Positions 5,629-8,468 of a DNA stretch of 8,468 nt are shown piece by piece. How positions within the stretch are numbered: position 1 is the first letter of the stretch; each line of letters starts with the position of its first letter. A program made the translations under genes and the position numbers. The notes beneath the pieces were generated by a model. That model was not told the origin of the DNA and made no database searches. It saw nothing but the letters and a program-made list of their open reading frames with translations. Origin of the DNA: Limnohabitans sp. (GTDB taxonomy: Bacteria > Pseudomonadota > Gammaproteobacteria > Burkholderiales > Burkholderiaceae_C); assembly GCA_009693225.1 (NCBI GenBank), contig SHXP01000089.1, positions 1-8,468 of the forward strand. Direction: 5' to 3'.

Positions 5629-6915
5629 ATGCGTTGGTCCCTGTGGTTACTGGCACTTTTCGGCATAGCCGTGGCTGTTGCGCTGGGTTTGAGCCTGCAA
5701 GCTGGGACGGTGACTGTGTTTGTCGCCCCGTATCGGCTCGACATGTCTTTGAACCTGGTTGTCATTGGCCTGCTATTGATCTTCATTCTGCTTTATGCGG
5801 CTTTGCGCGGCTTGTTCAATATGTTCGAACTGCCCGGGCAGGCGCGTCGCTGGCGCGTTCAGCAGCGCGAGCGTTCGGCCCAGCAGGTCTTGCTCAATGC
5901 CATGCTGTTGTTGATGACCGGGCGTTTTTTACGTTCGCGCAAAGCTGCCGTGCAAGGCTTGACCCTGTTGGACAGTCTGCTCGAAAGCGGCGATTCGCCG
6001 CACAAGATGTCCCTGGCCTTGATGCGCAGCCTGTTGCATTTGCTGGCGGCAGAAAGCGCCCATGCATTGCGCGACCAGCCTGCGCGGGAGCAGCATTTTC
6101 AGCAAGCCCTGGTCAGCGAAGAGGGTTTGCGCATCAGTCAAACCCTGGAGCTGCGTGATGCCGCCTACCTGAATGCCACCCGCTGGTCATTGCATGACCG
6201 CGACAGCCACAAGGCTCAGCAGTGGCTGGCCCAGTTACCGCAAGGCACTGTGCGCCGCACCATGGCGTTGCGTTTACGTCTCAAGGCGGATCGCCTGAGC
6301 CGGCAGCACTTACCTGCGCTGGACACGGCGCGCCTTCTTGCCAAACACGGCGCATTCTCTGCGGCTGCTGCCGGCAGTCTGGTACGCGGATTGGTCATGG
6401 CTTGTCTGGACGATTGTCACGACAGCAGCCAGTTGCAAACCAGCTGGGGTCTGTTGCAGACGGAAGAACGTGCCATGCCCGAGCTTGCCTTGCACGTTGC
6501 GCAATGTTTATTGAAGCTACAGGGCGATCCGCAAATTGCCTTGCAGTGGTTGCTCCCGGTCTGGCTGGCTTTTACCAACAGCAGCAATACCTGGTTGCCT
6601 GTTCAGCGTCAGCGCTTGGTGCAGGTCTTGTCAACTGCTTTGCATGCGGTCGAGCCCTACAGTGAATGGCTGGCGCGTATCGAGCAGGCGCGCCTGGCCA
6701 ACCCGCGCAGTCTGGAGTTGCAGTATTTAAGCGGTATGGTTTGTTTGCGCCATGGCTTGTGGGGCAAGGCGCAGCAAATGCTCGAGCAGGTCGCGCCGCG
6801 TTTGGCTGGCGGTGATTTACAGCGTCAGGCCTGGCGCGCACTGGCTGAATTAGCCGAAAACAAGGGCGATACCGCCCAGGCCTTGGCCTGCTGGAAGCTG
6901 TCTGCCAAAGTCTGA
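5629..6915 (+). CDS. hemY: HemY family TPR membrane protein
   Basis: 428-residue inner-membrane protein of the proteobacterial HemY family, encoded with hemC/D/X. It is unrelated to the Bacillus protoporphyrinogen oxidase also called HemY, and its exact function in heme metabolism is unsettled. Two N-terminal hydrophobic helices are visible, about residues 4-23 and 42-60, separated by the family-typical periplasmic loop VFVAPYRLDMSLNL (30-43). A long helical cytoplasmic domain follows, ending in tetratricopeptide-like repeats (about 364-428, with GMVCLRHGLWGKAQQML and AELAENKGDTAQALACW). The ATG at 5629 is chosen because it starts the first membrane helix, lies one base after the hemX stop and has AGG at 5618-5620 eight bases upstream; the open frame extends back to 5455 but that part lies inside hemX and is not homologous. 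No defects were seen. It is the last gene of the heme cluster. Confidence 0.92.
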   Translation: MRWSLWLLALFGIAVAVALGLSLQAGTVTVFVAPYRLDMSLNLVVIGLLLIFILLYAALRGLFNMFELPGQARRWRVQQRERSAQQVLLNAMLLLMTGRFLRSRKAAVQGLTLLDSLLESGDSPHKMSLALMRSLLHLLAAESAHALRDQPAREQHFQQALVSEEGLRISQTLELRDAAYLNATRWSLHDRDSHKAQQWLAQLPQGTVRRTMALRLRLKADRLSRQHLPALDTARLLAKHGAFSAAAAGSLVRGLVMACLDDCHDSSQLQTSWGLLQTEERAMPELALHVAQCLLKLQGDPQIALQWLLPVWLAFTNSSNTWLPVQRQRLVQVLSTALHAVEPYSEWLARIEQARLANPRSLELQYLSGMVCLRHGLWGKAQQMLEQVAPRLAGGDLQRQAWRALAELAENKGDTAQALACWKLSAKV

Positions 6916-7062
6916 ACCGGCATTTCGCCCATCAATCGGCTCAACCCATCTAACCGCATTTGCAGTTGGTGCTGGATTGCACGCGCTCGCCGTCCCCGCT
7001 TGACGCAAGGCGACAGTGCGCTGGCATGCGCCTTGTACGCAGTCTTTTTATCCAGCGCCAAC
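6916..7062. other. hemY-rne convergent spacer, no gene seen
   Basis: About 150 bases between hemY and the terminator hairpin. No convincing coding sequence was found on either strand. A 7-bp inverted repeat GCGCTGG (7018-7024) / CCAGCGC (7052-7058) is separated by 27 nt. TTGACG at 7000-7005 resembles a -35 hexamer but no convincing -10 follows. I see nothing further that I can name. Confidence 0.4.
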
Positions 7063-7090
7063 AAAAAGGGCGGCCTGTAAGGCCGCCCTT
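7063..7090 (-). terminator. Intrinsic terminator of rne, possibly bidirectional
   Basis: A perfect 10-bp stem AAGGGCGGCC (7066-7075) / GGCCGCCCTT (7081-7090) closes a 5-nt loop. Read on the minus strand the 3' arm runs into CTTTTTGT, giving the U-tract of a standard Rho-independent terminator 24 nt after the rne stop codon. On the plus strand the hairpin is followed by GTGCATTAAC with no U-tract, so termination of hemY transcripts there would be weaker. It lies in the spacer between the converging genes. Confidence 0.85.
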
Positions 7091-7114
7091 GTGCATTAAC
7101 ACATCCCGGTTTGT

Positions 7115-8468
7115 TCAGGTGTTCTCAAACGGCATGTGCAACTGGCCCAGATCGCGTTTGGTTTCCACCAATATCAAGGGGCCTTCTTCCAGCAGCACTG
7201 GCGCAGGGCGCTCGCGCGGCACATGCACCGGGCGCGGTTCTGCCGCTATGGCTGCCTGGATTTGAGCCACCCGCTCCGGGTTGGAATTGACCCATTGCAG
7301 CCCTGAAGATTGAGCGACATCGTGCAATTGGGCAACCGGCAAATCGTAGGACACAACTTTGGGCATGCCGAGCGCAGCGATAGCGGCTGCCGGGGCTGCG
7401 GCCTGCGGCACCTGTGAGGTATGTGCATGCTCAGCTTGTGAATGTTGTTCAACATCCTCTTGTGACATGTCCTGTGACTCACCGCTCTGGTTTGAGCGGG
7501 TCTGGCGTTTACGCCCCGGGCGCTCGCGGCCGCGTCGTTCGCTGCTTTGTTCCGTGTGGCTGGTGTTGACGGCATGACCGTTGCCTGATTCTTCAACAGC
7601 CTGGGCCTCGGCTTGCGGCTGTGTTTGTGCAGTCTGGTTGTTTTCAGACAATGGCGTGTTTTCCCCTTGTCCTGAAGGTGCGCGTTCACCGTGTCGACCG
7701 CGACCGCGCCTGCCGTCGCCGCGTTCTCGGCCAGGGCGTGCCGCACGGTCAGCGGTGTTGCCATCGGCGTTGTCGGTTGACAGGTTTTGCGTTTCAGCCA
7801 AGGCGGCATCATCCAGACGCGGTTCCTGGCGCGGGCGCTCCTGCCGGTCACCGCGACCGCTTCGGCCTTCGGGGCGTTCAGCACTCACGTTAGTGCGTTT
7901 AGCAGGCCGTGCATCGCCATTGTCTGCGCGTTCATTGCGGCCTTCACCGCGGCGCCCGTTACGGCGGCCTTCACCGCGGCGCCCGGCGTTGCGGCCGTCG
8001 CTGCGTTCGCCGGGTTTGGCGCCGGAGGCGGTTTTATCCGCCACAGGTGCAGCAGGCGTGCTGTCGCCGCTGAACAAACTTTTGAGCCAGCCGAAAAATC
8101 CTTTTTCAGCGGGCGCTGTCTGCGCCGGGACGGGTTTGGCTGTAGTGGTACTGCGGCTTTCCGGCCGTGGCGGGCGGGCTTCAGCCGCCGGTGCCGGTAT
8201 GTCCGGCAAGACACCTTTGATCACCGGTGTCTGGCGGTTGGTCGGTCCCTGCGAAAGGCGTGTGACGGCCGTCGGGTCTTCGATCTCTTCGGCTGTTTTG
8301 TAGCTTGCCTGGATGCTGCCCAGACGCGGGTCGTCGTGCTTGAGGCGTTCGAGTTTGTAGTTCGGTGTTTCCAGCCCCTTGTTTGGAATCAGCAGCACAT
8401 GGGTGCGTTGCTTCAATTCGATCTTGGCGATTTCAGGACGTTTCTCGTTCAACAGAAAAGAAGCGACT
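7115..8468 (-). CDS. rne: Ribonuclease E, C-terminal part (truncated by window edge)
   Basis: Final 450 residues of RNase E, the endonuclease organising bulk mRNA decay and rRNA/tRNA processing at the inner membrane. The frame is open to the window's right edge, so the start is outside; the TTG at 8452 is an internal leucine. The visible part opens with the end of the catalytic half (FLLNEKRPEIAKIELKQR, then GLETPNYKLERLKHDDPRL). The S1, DNase-I-like and zinc-link segments lie beyond the edge. After it come a proline/alanine-rich linker, an amphipathic GFFGWLKSLFSGD segment (8063-8101) resembling the membrane-targeting helix of E. coli RNase E, and a long Arg/Gly/Glu-rich disordered stretch (about 7490-8005), presumably RNA-binding. 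It ends in a structured-looking tail (7142-7366) with LPVAQLHDVAQSSGLQWVNS and EEGPLILVETKRDL, which recurs in betaproteobacterial RNase E. A good terminator follows. RNase G is excluded by the long tail. Confidence 0.95.
   Translation of the reverse strand, partial: VASFLLNEKRPEIAKIELKQRTHVLLIPNKGLETPNYKLERLKHDDPRLGSIQASYKTAEEIEDPTAVTRLSQGPTNRQTPVIKGVLPDIPAPAAEARPPRPESRSTTTAKPVPAQTAPAEKGFFGWLKSLFSGDSTPAAPVADKTASGAKPGERSDGRNAGRRGEGRRNGRRGEGRNERADNGDARPAKRTNVSAERPEGRSGRGDRQERPRQEPRLDDAALAETQNLSTDNADGNTADRAARPGRERGDGRRGRGRHGERAPSGQGENTPLSENNQTAQTQPQAEAQAVEESGNGHAVNTSHTEQSSERRGRERPGRKRQTRSNQSGESQDMSQEDVEQHSQAEHAHTSQVPQAAAPAAAIAALGMPKVVSYDLPVAQLHDVAQSSGLQWVNSNPERVAQIQAAIAAEPRPVHVPRERPAPVLLEEGPLILVETKRDLGQLHMPFENT
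7937..7985 (-). repeat. Tandem 27-bp duplication inside rne
   Basis: A 22-bp identical stretch occurs at 7937-7958 and again at 7964-7985, a period of 27 bp or nine codons. On the minus strand it encodes successive GRRGEGRRN / GRRGEGRNE units in the Arg-rich disordered tail of RNase E. The period is a multiple of three, so copy-number change would keep the frame. Confidence 0.85.

Noticed and set aside
6825..7064. 79-codon minus-strand open frame spanning the hemY end and spacer
   Set aside because: Most of its length overlaps hemY or lies between hemY and the rne terminator, with no family resemblance or ribosome site I can support.
7581..8303. 240-codon plus-strand open frame rich in Ser, Arg and Pro
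   Set aside because: It is the antisense image of the low-complexity Arg/Gly-rich RNase E tail, whose GC-rich codons rarely give stops on the other strand.
1..8468. CRISPR arrays, insertion sequences, tRNA/rRNA genes, riboswitches or a defence/biosynthetic island
   Set aside because: No spaced repeat array, transposase motif, terminal inverted repeats, cloverleaf or recognised riboswitch was seen; the genes present are housekeeping plus one relic.

Overview
The window looks like ordinary chromosome from a betaproteobacterium, probably Burkholderiales. The basis is protein similarity recalled from the families (ArgH, HemC, HemX/HemY and the C-terminal tail of RNase E), the hemC-hemD-hemX-hemY order, and a ppc remnant divergent from hemC, a neighbourhood typical of that group. 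The genus cannot be fixed from this sequence. Base composition is moderately GC-rich (67/120 G+C counted in 2941-3060 of hemC).

Layout, left to right: argH (argininosuccinate lyase, minus strand, complete, 1490 to 30); a short divergent spacer; a small AT-richer VOC/glyoxalase-fold gene (plus, 1601-1999); a decayed minus-strand ppc (PEP carboxylase) relic (2772 to 2074) that keeps both ends of the protein but has lost about two thirds of the middle and carries an in-frame amber codon; then a compact plus-strand cluster hemC-hemD-hemX-hemY (2863-6915). After hemY comes a spacer of about 200 bp with a strong hairpin terminator (7063-7090). Last is the C-terminal part of rne (RNase E) on the minus strand, running off the right edge.

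How the genes work together: HemC and HemD make uroporphyrinogen III, the branch point for heme, siroheme and cobalamin. HemX and HemY are membrane proteins regularly encoded with them. The four genes abut or overlap (TAA directly followed by TTG; ATGA overlap; a 1-nt gap), so they are very probably one transcript with translational coupling. argH (arginine synthesis) and rne (RNA decay) are separate units pointing away from, or into, the heme cluster.

I found no mobile element, CRISPR array, tRNA or rRNA, and no candidate for a new multi-gene system. The most notable feature is the ppc relic. Lesser points are the TTG starts of hemC and hemD, a palindromic 10-mer between hemC and ppc, the low-GC VOC gene, and the architecture and internal duplication of the RNase E tail.
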